Source of the DNA: an uncultured Bacteroidales bacterium | GTDB taxonomy: Bacteria > Bacteroidota > Bacteroidia > Bacteroidales > Bacteroidaceae | Assembly: GCA_902784475.1 (NCBI GenBank) | Contig: CACZUX010000008.1 | Span: forward strand, 1 to 33,058 | Length of the DNA: 33,058 bases | Direction: 5' to 3' | Part shown: positions 8,849 through 18,300 of the stretch, in pieces | Numbering within the stretch: position 1 is the first letter of the stretch | Layout of the letters: each line of letters starts with the position of its first letter | Translations under genes and position numbers: made by a program | Notes under the pieces: generated by a model | Told to the model about the DNA's origin: nothing | The model's database searches: none | The model's input: the letters and a program-made list of their open reading frames with translations, nothing else

Positions 8849-8856
8849 TATTTTTG
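8849..8856 (+). promoter_or_regulatory. -7-like box ahead of the duplicated gene fragment
   Basis: TATTTTTG on the plus strand, 27 nt before the ATG of the 14-codon fragment at 8884. It may be the surviving promoter of a lost gene; a chance match in A/T-rich DNA is possible. Confidence 0.3.
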
Positions 8857-8883
8857 TGGCATAATTGTTGAATCGTCCACACC

Positions 8884-8928
8884 ATGTCCAAAACACACGG
8901 CGACCTCGTCTCCGCCCTGCTCGATTAA
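8884..8928 (+). pseudogene. Remnant of the 3' end of the ferritin-like gene
   Basis: The tiny frame MSKTHGDLVSALLD ends exactly like the ferritin-like protein (KRHGDLVSALLD). At DNA level, 8896-8927 matches 7260-7291 at 31 of 32 positions, through the stop codon. The rest of that gene is absent here. It is therefore a displaced or duplicated gene end rather than a functional gene. The remainder of the 8723-9044 spacer contains no convincing gene, only A/T-rich DNA and a C8A8 tract at about 9015-9030. Confidence 0.6.
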
Positions 8929-9044
8929 AGCACCATGGGCATAAAATTATGATTGCCGGCGGGATGTGCAACATCTTCGGGTGAAGGAACCGCAGGCATG
9001 ATTTAAGGTTAACGCCCCCCCCAAAAAAAATATAACAAACCAGT

Positions 9045-9085
9045 TTCATTCTCACAGCACACCGTTGATGCGCTGTGAGAATGAA
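9045..9085 (-). terminator. Strong hairpin terminator of the tubulin-like operon
   Basis: A perfect 14-bp inverted repeat (9045-9058 with 9072-9085, TTCATTCTCACAGC) encloses a 13-nt loop. It lies 15 nt after the stop of the last operon gene. On the minus strand a T8 tract follows about 15-20 nt later, so the U-tract is offset, but the hairpin is by far the strongest in the window. Confidence 0.75.
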
Positions 9086-9100
9086 GTAGGACACTACGAT

Positions 9101-9868
9101 TTACTCCACCTCTTCGGGTATATCATAGTTATCAATAGAGATTGTTGCGTCTTGTTTCTTAACTTCACCCATTTGCTGTTCAAAGGAAGACTTCGCGAGA
9201 TATACGGGTTGAGTAGATATAAGCGTTGCCATTGATGCACTGCCTGCATCTACACTGCTGGCTTCCACTTCTGCATTGCGGGCATAATCATCATCCACCT
9301 TGCCTGCCTTAAGGTCTTTAATTTGCTTGGCTTGCGCACGTGCGGCCTTATATATTTTTTTCATCTCCGCACCACCCGCAGCAATCATCTTTGGGCCTGC
9401 CTTAAGGTATTTTGCATAGGAAATAGACTTCATTCCCAAATTGGGGAGCGCAGTCGTGGCAGACGCCGTATATGTTGCCAGCGAGGTCATTTCTAAAACT
9501 AACATAGGATAAGAAAGTATAATATCCAGATTCTGCTTGAATGCAGCATTTGACGAACGCAAGGTATTTGTTTCAGGATCAATCATGCACCACTGACGGT
9601 CAATTTCCTGTTCGCCCTCTTGTCCGTTCTCTGTCACTACAACAGGACGCATTTGGTAAAAAGTAATGTCATTGCAGTACGAGCTGATACGCGTATTGAT
9701 GGTATCACACTTCAACAGATACTGGTCAAAGTCTGCGTTACCGGTCAATGCCGGCATTTTCCACTCATAAGGTTTAGACTCTTTCTTGGGTTTTGCTGCC
9801 CACGTCGTTTGAGAAAAAAATACTCCCAATGCTGCAAAGCACAGGGTCAACAGTACATTTTTTTTCAT
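9101..9868 (-). CDS. Secreted protein of unknown function (last gene of the tubulin-like operon)
   Basis: No family recognised. The 255-residue product has a clear Sec signal peptide (MKKNVLLTLCFAALGVFFSQ, cut near TWA-A25) without a lipobox, so it is likely soluble in the periplasm. The mature protein begins with a Lys-rich stretch, then has two Cys near residues 54 and 64 (LLKCDTIN, SSYCND) that could form a disulfide. A central hydrophobic/helical part (ILSYPMLVLEMTSLATYTAS, about 117-136) is followed by a Lys/Ala-rich helix (KKIYKAARAQAKQIKDLK) and a loose acidic tail ending DNYDIPEEVE. It follows the 515-residue gene by 26 nt and precedes the operon terminator. A role in the same envelope machine is inferred from position only. 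Confidence 0.75.
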   Translation of the reverse strand: MKKNVLLTLCFAALGVFFSQTTWAAKPKKESKPYEWKMPALTGNADFDQYLLKCDTINTRISSYCNDITFYQMRPVVVTENGQEGEQEIDRQWCMIDPETNTLRSSNAAFKQNLDIILSYPMLVLEMTSLATYTASATTALPNLGMKSISYAKYLKAGPKMIAAGGAEMKKIYKAARAQAKQIKDLKAGKVDDDYARNAEVEASSVDAGSASMATLISTQPVYLAKSSFEQQMGEVKKQDATISIDNYDIPEEVE

Positions 9869-9894
9869 TTTCTTTTCTTTTTACGAATTAATAT

Positions 9895-11442
9895 TTATTT
9901 TTTTGGGAATCTTATCTTGACATTTCTATCCTCTTTACGTCCGACCACACTGACGTGCTTATTTACCCTGATTTGGTCGTTTCCTACAACTTCAAAAATA
10001 AAGGTACAATATTTACCCGGTTGATAAGTGAATGAGAACTTACCGTCAGACGATGTCACTGTAGTGATTAAATCTCCCTTATTACTGTACTTTGGGCTGT
10101 CCATGTCATCATTATTCAAATCTTGTGAGCCATATATACGCACGTTTGTTATGGGAGTCTCTTGTACCACCCCACCCTTATATTCACTCATCACAAAGCG
10201 GCCCTTAAACACAAGTCCTACCTTCTGCTTTTCCTCAGCCAATCGGGTAGCTTCCTCCAAATAATAACTGTCACCGGTCTCTTTACCCATTGATTTGTTG
10301 AGTTCAATGAGATTGTCCATCATGGCAAAGAGTGCCTTCTTGTTTATTGTGCCTCCCCCATTTGTTATCACATAAAATTCGTCCGTCTTATCGTCCAACA
10401 GTTTCTTGTAACCTTCCAACTGTGCCATCTTCTCTGCACTACGGGTGGCCGTGATTTTGTCTGCATCCGAAATGCCCTTCACCTCTGCCGCACTGTTATA
10501 GTGTGCCCTTGCCAGTTCGTAGTCACGCCTTTCCATATACTCCTTGGCCTGATGCATCAGTTCGTCGTATTTCGAGGCAAACACCTTCTCTTTCAACAGC
10601 AGGATGCCGTATGATGTGAGTGACTTGAGTGAGATGTTTTTTACATCTTCCACAGGCAGTGTCAAAACGTTGGTGCCATCGCTCCACAGACGTATCGAAG
10701 ATGCTTCCATCCAGTTACTTTCTGCTATCGCATATTCACTGTTCACTTTATCCTGTTGGTCCCATTCTGCATCAGTAATAGAGTTAAAGTCGGCATCTCG
10801 CTTATCTTTTATGATTTTATCTATTTCTTCTTTCTTGACCTTCAACTCTTCCTCGGCACTTTTGTATTTGTTGAGCGAGTCTATATCTATCTCTAATTTG
10901 ATAAGGTTAGCTCCTGACGAGGCCTTTTCTTTAGTCAGTCGGCCTCCAAGTTTCGGACTGAACTCCACGTGCAGGTCCTCGATTGGAGTAATGAAGCGCA
11001 CACATGCTTTTCGCTCCTTCGGGTATATGTCGCCTGCTCCGGCTGCCTGCTTTTCTATTGCGATGGGGTTTTCTACTTCGGCCACGACATAATATAAGCG
11101 CCGGTTCTTTTGCGGTGTCTTTGTCACCTCGACCCTCAAGGCTGTTCCCTTCTTGGTAATGGTGAGCACTCTCTTGCCGTCGGTTGGCACCGTGAGTTCA
11201 TAGCAAAAGACGCCATCCTCGCTGCGCGGAACGGGGCTTGCTCCATCGCTTGCCACCGATGAGGTGATGATCAGATCTGCATTCTTTGACTGAAACACAA
11301 AACAACATTTTCCACCCAATTCTGCCTCCGCGGTTTTCTTCACTTCCTCCGTTACGGTCAGATAAGCGGACTGTGCATGCGCCCTGACACCCAAAAGTAG
11401 CAGGATAAGTGCCGTCAGAAGTTTCACACCATTCTTCATCAT
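9895..11442 (-). CDS. Secreted protein with TPR-like segment and C-terminal carboxypeptidase-regulatory-like domain
   Basis: The 515-residue product has a Sec signal peptide (cut after GVRAHA-Q24). The N-terminal ~170 residues look beta-rich (YLTVTEEV, CCFVFQSKNADLIIT, RVLTITKKG), resembling stress/PEGA-type domains. A charged helical region follows (about 185-250, LNKYKSAEEELKVKKEEIDK). Next is a TPR-like helical pair (YDELMHQAKEYMERRDYELA onward, about 304-332). The last ~100 residues (FKGRFVMSEYKGG, TNVRIYGS, DGKFSFTYQPGKYCTFIFEV) fit a CarboxypepD_reg/CNA-B-like beta sandwich. Its ATG overlaps the previous stop by one base (TAATG), implying translational coupling. It probably acts as a periplasmic scaffold; no enzyme motif is visible. 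Confidence 0.75.
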   Translation of the reverse strand: MMKNGVKLLTALILLLLGVRAHAQSAYLTVTEEVKKTAEAELGGKCCFVFQSKNADLIITSSVASDGASPVPRSEDGVFCYELTVPTDGKRVLTITKKGTALRVEVTKTPQKNRRLYYVVAEVENPIAIEKQAAGAGDIYPKERKACVRFITPIEDLHVEFSPKLGGRLTKEKASSGANLIKLEIDIDSLNKYKSAEEELKVKKEEIDKIIKDKRDADFNSITDAEWDQQDKVNSEYAIAESNWMEASSIRLWSDGTNVLTLPVEDVKNISLKSLTSYGILLLKEKVFASKYDELMHQAKEYMERRDYELARAHYNSAAEVKGISDADKITATRSAEKMAQLEGYKKLLDDKTDEFYVITNGGGTINKKALFAMMDNLIELNKSMGKETGDSYYLEEATRLAEEKQKVGLVFKGRFVMSEYKGGVVQETPITNVRIYGSQDLNNDDMDSPKYSNKGDLITTVTSSDGKFSFTYQPGKYCTFIFEVVGNDQIRVNKHVSVVGRKEDRNVKIRFPKK

Positions 11443-12428
11443 TACATTTCTTCTATGCTGTTTTCAAAGTCGTCAATGGTAAATATCTCGTCTTCGGGCA
11501 ACTCCTGTCCGGCAAACTTGTTGGGCTGCCATGTGCGCACATGTATCACCGGGCGCTCCTTGTCTGTGAAGTCCCACAGCAGGAACACGTATCCATCATC
11601 GTTGTAGTTGGATGACCTCCATTCCTGGTAGGCCTGCACACCATAGAAATCGGGATTCTTCCTCGATCTTGTAATTTCATATCCCTTGGTGGTCTTATCC
11701 AAGCCGAAGAACTTGACATCCACGAACTTGTTGCGTGCAAAGGCACGTGCCAGATTGTTCAGATACTCCTCCTTGTTCTGTTTCTTGTACGTTATCCTTG
11801 GCATGCTCGATTCCCTCGAAGTCACCACATTGCCGGTGATGATGATAGCGTCATCGCTGAATATCTGCTTCAGTGCCGGTAAATCCTTTTGACAGTAAGC
11901 TGTCGCAAAGCGATCCATGAATTTTTGGATAATCATCTGTTCTTCCAATACCATGGTAACGTTTTCACCATCTCTTAACATCATTGATTTACTGTTGTTC
12001 TCAAGAGTAAAGCGAAAGTCTGTGACGGTGCCCTTCAAGTCGAGTTCCACAGTTATGGCCTGGAATGTTCCGTCTACTTCACGTATCACTGGTATTTCCA
12101 TCACCATCATGCTGTTCTTTAGCGGCCATCCCTGACCCGTCACGAAACCATCGTCATAGTCAATATAGAAATGCGTCTGTGCCCAAATACTCACCAACAT
12201 CTTTTTGGCGAAGTCATCCATCGGCAGTCCTGCGGTGTTCAGGTTGCGGTCTTCCCCAGAGGCGTTGTTGATCTCGCTGAAAACCTTGTCTACATTTTTC
12301 TCCATTAGGCTGAGTAATGCGGTGTTGCTGTAACCGCCTCGTTCCTCTGTGTCAATTTTCACTTCTGCCATTGTGCACATGGACACAGCCATCATAAGCA
12401 CTGATAATAATCCCTTTTTCATATACAT
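11442..12428 (-). CDS. Secreted NTF2-like domain protein of the tubulin-like operon
   Basis: The 328-residue protein has a signal peptide. Either ATG at 12428 (MYMKK) or 12422 (MKKGLLSVLMM) could start it, and the second gives the more standard signal sequence, cut near CTMA-E. Residues ~30-150 form a mixed domain (FYIDYDDGFVTGQGWPLKN) of unknown type. Residues ~165-315 match the NTF2-like/SnoaL pattern: a long helix QKFMDRFATAYCQKDLPALK, then IFSDDAIIITGNVV, and strands ending YVFLLWDFTDKERPVIHVRT. NTF2-like cups often bind small ligands or serve as assembly modules; no catalytic set is evident. Spacing to its neighbours is 13 nt upstream and a 1-nt overlap downstream, so it is firmly in the operon. 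Confidence 0.75.
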   Translation of the reverse strand: MYMKKGLLSVLMMAVSMCTMAEVKIDTEERGGYSNTALLSLMEKNVDKVFSEINNASGEDRNLNTAGLPMDDFAKKMLVSIWAQTHFYIDYDDGFVTGQGWPLKNSMMVMEIPVIREVDGTFQAITVELDLKGTVTDFRFTLENNSKSMMLRDGENVTMVLEEQMIIQKFMDRFATAYCQKDLPALKQIFSDDAIIITGNVVTSRESSMPRITYKKQNKEEYLNNLARAFARNKFVDVKFFGLDKTTKGYEITRSRKNPDFYGVQAYQEWRSSNYNDDGYVFLLWDFTDKERPVIHVRTWQPNKFAGQELPEDEIFTIDDFENSIEEM

Positions 12429-12441
12429 GTGTGTAGCTTTT

Positions 12442-13095
12442 TTATTTCAGTTTCACTCCCACGGCTCCCATGCCCTTGTAGTTGCGTATGGAGTCCGTTA
12501 CCTTTGTTCTCAGATTTGTGCGTTCGCGCCCTTCGCTCAGAACGGCCTTCACCGTACCCTGTGCGTCGTATATCACCAGAATGAAGTTCTCCGGCGTGGC
12601 CAGTTTGCTGTAGGATGCATAACTTGCCACCTTGCTCTCGGCCTTCATACGATTCAGCGCAGTTTTCAGTTCGCTCAGAGTCTGTATGCTGCACAGTTCT
12701 GCTATTGCAGCATCCCTGCCGTTGTTGCTCTGGGGCGTGTTGCCCTGTGTGCTCACAGGTTCTTTTGCCGTCTCTTGAGCGCGTGTGGGTGCAGGCTTTA
12801 CGTTTGCGGGTGTCTGTGCGCCACGTCGAGCATACAGAAACACACGTGTCATGTTGCCGCGTGTCAGCTGTATGCGTGTGGGCTGACTGGTGCGCCCGCC
12901 TGCCTTCTTGCGAAAGTTTGCCATCGCTGTCTTGTATGCTTCATCGGCTGTTTCGCACGTGGCCTCGGCATAGACGTATTCGCTGCTTCTCTTCACGGTG
13001 GCGATGGTGTTTTTCTGCTCCTCGACACTCTGTGCCTGTGCCGCTGTCAGCAGCATCGTCATGCAGCAAGCCGCCATGATGCATTTCCTAATCAT
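12442..13095 (-). CDS. Secreted protein of unknown function, tubulin-like operon
   Basis: No firm family. The 217-residue product has a Sec signal peptide (MIRKCIMAACCMTMLLTAAQ, cut near AQA-Q23). The first mature domain (SSEYVYAEATCETADEAYK, about 36-54) has the strand-then-helix rhythm of LPP20/CsgG-associated small envelope domains, a weak resemblance only. A Pro/Thr/Gln-rich linker (about 98-125) joins it to a C-terminal domain (AAIAELCSIQTLSELKTALN, then NFILVIYDAQGTVKAVLS). The start overlaps the preceding stop by 8 nt, so the two genes are probably translationally coupled. Context suggests a periplasmic component. Confidence 0.7.
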   Translation of the reverse strand: MIRKCIMAACCMTMLLTAAQAQSVEEQKNTIATVKRSSEYVYAEATCETADEAYKTAMANFRKKAGGRTSQPTRIQLTRGNMTRVFLYARRGAQTPANVKPAPTRAQETAKEPVSTQGNTPQSNNGRDAAIAELCSIQTLSELKTALNRMKAESKVASYASYSKLATPENFILVIYDAQGTVKAVLSEGRERTNLRTKVTDSIRNYKGMGAVGVKLK

Positions 13096-14206
13096 TAATA
13101 TCCTCCTTTCTCTTGTATTTTGACGGGTTAATCATCTTGTCGGACAGATTGAAGAGCGAGATGTACGTGTACAGCACTCCCTCTATGGCCGCGCTCCCCG
13201 GGTCTTCTATTACCCGTGTCGGTATCACGGCACTCAACATATGGAGATATCCGCCTGTCCGGTTCACCAGGAACAACGTGCCGGTGTATGTGCTGTCCGT
13301 CTTTTGCTTGAATCCGAAGTAGGGTGTACAGCCCTCTGCAAGGCAAAACTGCATGAACTGCCGGTAGCTTACCTTCATGGCGTCGCGCCGATAACCGTAA
13401 CGATCCACATTCAGGCGAAGCAGAAGACCCTCATCGGCATTGGCATCCAGCATGATGTTGGACACCGACACCGTGGGGCGCGTTATGTCTCTGACCGGAG
13501 TCCATATACTGTCGGTGCGCGTGTAGTAGAGGTGATTGTTTATTGGCGGTGCGACAAAGAAATCACCTCTCCTCACAAATCTGTCTCCCTCTGGAGGAAA
13601 GTTCACCTTGCGGTGCGACACATATTCCGACGTTTCCTGTCGTGGCAACAGTTGCATGATGCGCTCCTCCAGTTCCACGTTGTTGCAGCCGCTCATCAGT
13701 TGCCAGTTCATCTCGAACGACATCTTAAGTACCACCTTGCCATTCTTCTCCCATGTCACCTGATACACACGCAGGTCTACGTGATTCTCTGTGAAGTTCA
13801 CCGTGCTGTCCAGTCGCAGTGCTGCGTCTTCGCGCCCCACGTGAAAATTTACGTGGTCGTGCTGCATTCTGAAGCCCTCCTCCGTGTCCAGCGGGCAGGC
13901 ATTTCGCTCCAGCAGATAGCGTTCCAGAAAATCGTATATTGGCAGGGGATAAGTCTCACGCAGTGTCTGCGTAAAGAGCTTCAGGCCTATGTGCTCTATC
14001 TCGCCCCACTTGTTTTTACGTACTACCAGTGGACGCCCTCTGTAGGTGTATGCCTCGCATATGCCCTCATGCAGAGTGTCAAGGGATGCAAGGTGCAGAT
14101 AGGCAGCCATGCCTTGCAGTCGCTTGGTGGCAAACGTGGCCGCGCCGGCCTGCATGGTGCAGGCCAGCACGAACAAAGTTATTGCAAGGCACACATTTCT
14201 GCTCAT
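13088..14206 (-). CDS. Secreted protein of unknown function, tubulin-like operon
   Basis: The 372-residue product begins with a Sec signal peptide (MSRNVCLAITLFVLACTMQA, cut near AGA-A23) and has no lipobox. I recognise no domain family. The mature protein is mixed alpha/beta, with a conserved-looking N-terminal block (EGICEAYTYRGRPLVVRKNK), a central aromatic-rich stretch (FFVAPPINNHLYYTRTDSIW, about 224-243) and a C-terminal part with FCLAEGCTPYFGF and LFLVNRTGGYLHMLSAVIPT. No HExxH or Ser-nucleophile elbow stands out. It follows the zinc-ribbon/MORN gene by 10 nt and overlaps the next gene by 8 nt. Function is unknown; a periplasmic location is inferred from the signal peptide. Confidence 0.75.
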   Translation of the reverse strand: MSRNVCLAITLFVLACTMQAGAATFATKRLQGMAAYLHLASLDTLHEGICEAYTYRGRPLVVRKNKWGEIEHIGLKLFTQTLRETYPLPIYDFLERYLLERNACPLDTEEGFRMQHDHVNFHVGREDAALRLDSTVNFTENHVDLRVYQVTWEKNGKVVLKMSFEMNWQLMSGCNNVELEERIMQLLPRQETSEYVSHRKVNFPPEGDRFVRRGDFFVAPPINNHLYYTRTDSIWTPVRDITRPTVSVSNIMLDANADEGLLLRLNVDRYGYRRDAMKVSYRQFMQFCLAEGCTPYFGFKQKTDSTYTGTLFLVNRTGGYLHMLSAVIPTRVIEDPGSAAIEGVLYTYISLFNLSDKMINPSKYKRKEDIND

Positions 14207-14216
14207 GTCGCGCGCG

Positions 14217-15275
14217 TCAGTACCTTATCTTTATGACATTGCCATCTTTCTTGTACAGTGTGCCGGTGCTTAGGAAGCCGTTGGTCCACACACCGTCCAC
14301 GCGATCACCTTTTTCTGCATACACGGCCTCGTCTGTGCTGAAGTCGCGTCCGGCTTTCCGACTGCTCTTGTAGGTCATGAGGCCCGCACCTTCGGGCTTG
14401 CCATTACGTATGTCGCCGGAATAGGTGGCGTAGCCGAGATCAAGCGTACCGCGTCCGTTCCCGGCTCCGGTATTGCCACCATCATTGACCTTTTTCTTTG
14501 ACTCCTCAATGGTGTATGTGCATGTGTCGGCAGTCACGGTGTTGTCCAAAATGGCCTGCACACGCACTTCCGCTTTTCCGGACTGCTTGGCTTTTACTAT
14601 GCCATCCTTCACTTCGAGACACTTGTCATCGCTCACCGTCCACACATATTGCGGTTGTTTTCCTGCAGGTGTAAAAGTAACCACGAGAGTGTCGCTCTCG
14701 TTCACCTTCATTGTCTTTGTTTTGTGATTGAGTGCCAGTTTGGGAGCTTCTGACTGAGGTGCCGCTGTTACCGTATAGTCACAGAGAGCCTTCAATGTAT
14801 CTTTACCCACGAATGCCATAACGAGCACTTTACCGGTTCCCTCCTTCACGGCTTTCACAATTTCGCCCTCCACCATCACTGCGCCGTCTTTCTGTGCTTT
14901 CATAGCAATCGTTGCCAGTGTGCCCTCGGGCGCGACAGTTGCTGTTAGCGTGTCGCTCTCGCCAACGCAAAATGTTTTGGATGTATGATTCAGCGTTATT
15001 GTTGCAGCCGGTCCTTCTGACTCGTCGCCCGACAATAAAGCATATATACCGCCACCAACAGCTCCCACGGCTGCCACCGCGCCTGCAATCAGCGCAATGA
15101 CTTTGCCACTAGACCCCTTGCCGCCACCGCTTTTGTGACCGCCACCGTCTATGGCATGAAGCGGTTTACCACATTCCTCACACACGAAGTTCGATTTCTC
15201 AACCTCTTGTATTTCCTTATTGTCGGCAAGATCGCACTCGCCGAAATTTTTGCATACGCCTTTTATTAGTGCCAT
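14217..15275 (-). CDS. Bitopic protein: zinc ribbon, TM helix, Ig-like domains, MORN-type end
   Basis: The 352-residue product has an unusual domain order. Residues 8-35 hold four Cys (C8, C14, C32, C35; VCEECGKPL) in a zinc-ribbon arrangement. After a Gly/Ser-rich linker there is one transmembrane helix (about 58-81, KVIALIAGAVAAVGAVGGGI). Two beta-rich repeats follow (about 92-170 and 181-256), each with the BIG2/Ig-like signature of LNH(T/K)(S/T)KT and ESDTL. The C-terminal ~75 residues contain a MORN-type repeat (YATYSGDIRNGKPEGAGLMT). With the zinc ribbon in the cytosol, the rest would lie in the periplasm, so the protein could link the cytosolic tubulin homologue to the secreted operon products. 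That role is inference; the domains are visible in sequence. Confidence 0.8.
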   Translation of the reverse strand: MALIKGVCKNFGECDLADNKEIQEVEKSNFVCEECGKPLHAIDGGGHKSGGGKGSSGKVIALIAGAVAAVGAVGGGIYALLSGDESEGPAATITLNHTSKTFCVGESDTLTATVAPEGTLATIAMKAQKDGAVMVEGEIVKAVKEGTGKVLVMAFVGKDTLKALCDYTVTAAPQSEAPKLALNHKTKTMKVNESDTLVVTFTPAGKQPQYVWTVSDDKCLEVKDGIVKAKQSGKAEVRVQAILDNTVTADTCTYTIEESKKKVNDGGNTGAGNGRGTLDLGYATYSGDIRNGKPEGAGLMTYKSSRKAGRDFSTDEAVYAEKGDRVDGVWTNGFLSTGTLYKKDGNVIKIRY

Positions 15276-15304
15276 TTCTTTATAAATTAAATATGTTGTA
15301 CAGA

Positions 15305-18300
15305 TTACAGATCCTGCAAATTCTCCTGAATGAGTTCAGTAGCCAAGTTGCGGAACTTTGTATAGTTGGGGTTGAATTGATTGTTTTCACATAGCGGACT
15401 AGGCAGTATTATTGTCTGTACCACCTGTCCTACAGCCTGACGCAAGGCAGCTTTCTGGTCATTGCTGCGTGCCTGCACTGACAATTCCTTCCGAACTTGA
15501 GCTTTCAACACCTCCGACAGTTTAAAGTCCTGTGCCAAAGCATTCCATGACTCTGCAAACCCCTTGCCCAACGGTTTCCATTGATCGCCAAATGTCTCAT
15601 CGGGTATGCGTATAGCATCAAACTTAGCTCCCGTCACAGAGTCTTGCTGTTCCTGGATGATACCTAAGGCATAAGCTAATATCAAGGGCTTCACCATTTT
15701 CTGTTTGCGTGTTTCTGCTCCCTCTTCAAACAATTCAGGTAGTTCTTCTTTGAAACTCTCCGTGTGCAACACCATGCGATTCAATTTGCTCTTGACATTT
15801 TGAGGTGTGACGAGGGCGTCGTACTTCTCCTTGCACGCCTTAACGTTGGCAAGAAATCGCAAGGGGAAACCGGAATTTGCAGAAATAACCACAATCTGAT
15901 TGTCCTTGTAGTTCACGGAGACATCTTCCTTCTTATTGAATCCCGGTACATTCTGCTCAAAAGCCTGTATGAGCCTTTCCTTGAAGTCGTTGGTTTTCTC
16001 ATCTGTCTTGGGCAGTGCTACCTGCACCATCGACATCATGGCACCAGTGTTGCCAGGTATCACCATTCCCGTCTCATCCGCATCAAATTGCACATAACTC
16101 TTGGATGTGGACTGTACGAACTTAACGAATTTCTCCAGTTTATCATCCGTATTAAGTTCCTGCTTGAGTTTCTCCATGATATTCACACCCACCATCTTGT
16201 TGAGCGGGTCGGCATCGGCGGCATCCTGCATAGCGCGAATGGCGTTTTCTTGGCACACTTCCAACATTATGCTTACTGCCGTCTCATAGTCCGTCTTGTC
16301 AAACAAGTTGGCAAATGTGCGTTCTCCGTCCTCGCCCAAATTCTGCACCATGCGTGAACGTATAGCTGCGGCATTTGAAAACATCCTCTCTCGATCGCTA
16401 ACAAATTGACGGCCAATACCCCTCACTTGCTCTGCATCATATTTTTTGACATCAGAGTCGCTCTGCTCTTCGTTGGTTTGACACTTGCTGTCGGCTTGGC
16501 GCAGCACTTCCTCGTTGATGGCATTGAGTTCGTCCTTGAATGCCAATATGCCGTCCAGCATATTGTTCAGCTCCATGATGATGTTCTGCAGCAACTCTTT
16601 GGCATAAGCATACGCCTCCACACGAGTAGCCGTAGAGCAGTAGTCACATTTGGCAGTCTTGTATGCACTGAACACCTTAGACGAGGCGTTTGTGATGGCA
16701 TCGCGCAACCAACCGATATTGTTCCACTCAATGTTAATATCTTTGATTTGTGAGCTAATATTCTCCAGCTCTTCCTCCATGCGGGCACGCTGTTTTTCGA
16801 AAGCACCAACACGGTCGTTGCAGTCAGCAATAAGGAGGCGAGTATATTTCTCAATCTCCAGAATACTCTTTGCTTCCGCTGCACCGCTGGCCCATTCGTC
16901 AAAGAGCTTTCGTTCTATATGACGGCGTATGGTGCGAGCATAACCTCGCAACTCTTGACGCTGTATCTTGAAAAACTCCACAACACCGTGCTGGCGAAAC
17001 TGTGAATTGAAGAAGTTGTCGCAACGCTTGCCGAATTCTCCCAACCAACTCTTTTTATCCACTTCATTCTGCACATCGTCGGCATCAGCTTGTGTGCGTG
17101 TCTCCCATGTGTCTTCAAACAGTTTCCACCGCTTAGTGGCCGATGTTTCGGCTATGGGTTTGGCAAGTGTTAAATAATTGTTGCTGAGCATCAGGCTCTC
17201 GCGGTTTTTCTTATCTTTTATTTCATCCACAAAACCCATTCCCACCTCGTCTATTGTGCGTTCACCATAGCCGATGCCCTCCTGCCACATATTGAATGTC
17301 AACTGACGGGCAGCCTGCAGGGCGTAAGTGTAGGTCATATATTCGCGAATTTCTGTTTCCGGAAACTCCACTCGCGTGATGCCAAACGACAGGAATTTGC
17401 GACTGTGGGCATTGTTGCCTGCTTGGTCTTTCTCCGGAGCCGCTCCGTCATTCTCACAGCCGATGAGGCGGCTCAGTTGTCCAGCAGAACCTGCCAAACC
17501 GCTTGCCACTGTTGTTTGGAAGATGAAATCAGCAACGGCAGCTGGCAAGCCGTTGCCCAAATCCAACACCTTGCCCTGTTCATTAACATTGGTGTAGACA
17601 TATGCAGCCTCGAAGGCATCTTGACTTTCCAAGAGTCTACGTACTCCTCCGCTGAGGATGTCTTTTTCGCCTTTTACGTCCGTGGGGTGATATTTGCCGA
17701 TGCTCATGGCATTTAGTTCCAAGAGAGCGGCATACCCGTTTGCCTGATAGAATCCTGAATCATGCTTGGCCGACACCAAAGTACGCTCCGGAGTATAGAT
17801 GTAGAGAAGTATTTTGAAGGCATGTGTGTCTGCCTGATAGGGGAACCATGTACGTACTTGGCTTATGGCATCAATGATGGAGCCAGAACCTGTGCCGCCT
17901 GCTAATCCGGCGCAGATATGGAACGTCACGTCCTGCTCGTTGCTCTCGTGCTGCAGACGCCCCACTGCCCCTCGTACTATAGCTTCGAAATTGTTAGTAT
18001 TGTTCTTGTCACAGATGTTATTGGCAATGAGCGTTCTGCCTAAACGACGGCGTTGCCCGCCGATACCAGCCGAGATAAGCGCACCCATTTCTTCTTGCAT
18101 CATTTGCAGGTCGCTTGGGTTGAGGAAGCCCTTTAAACCGGGATATACGTTTATATTACCCAATACAGAGGCACCGATGCCGTTGATGTTCACCTTCTGT
18201 GCCGTGCCCAGATGCACACTCTTGCCCAACACTTTCCATCCGCTGCGATCCTCCAGGTCGGAAGGTGATGAGTCTACGTAAACATATTCAAGAAAGATGC

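Noticed and set aside
8759-9094. 111-codon minus-strand frame in the spacer before the operon terminator
   Set aside because: Covers the duplicated gene fragment and hairpin terminator; no family features.
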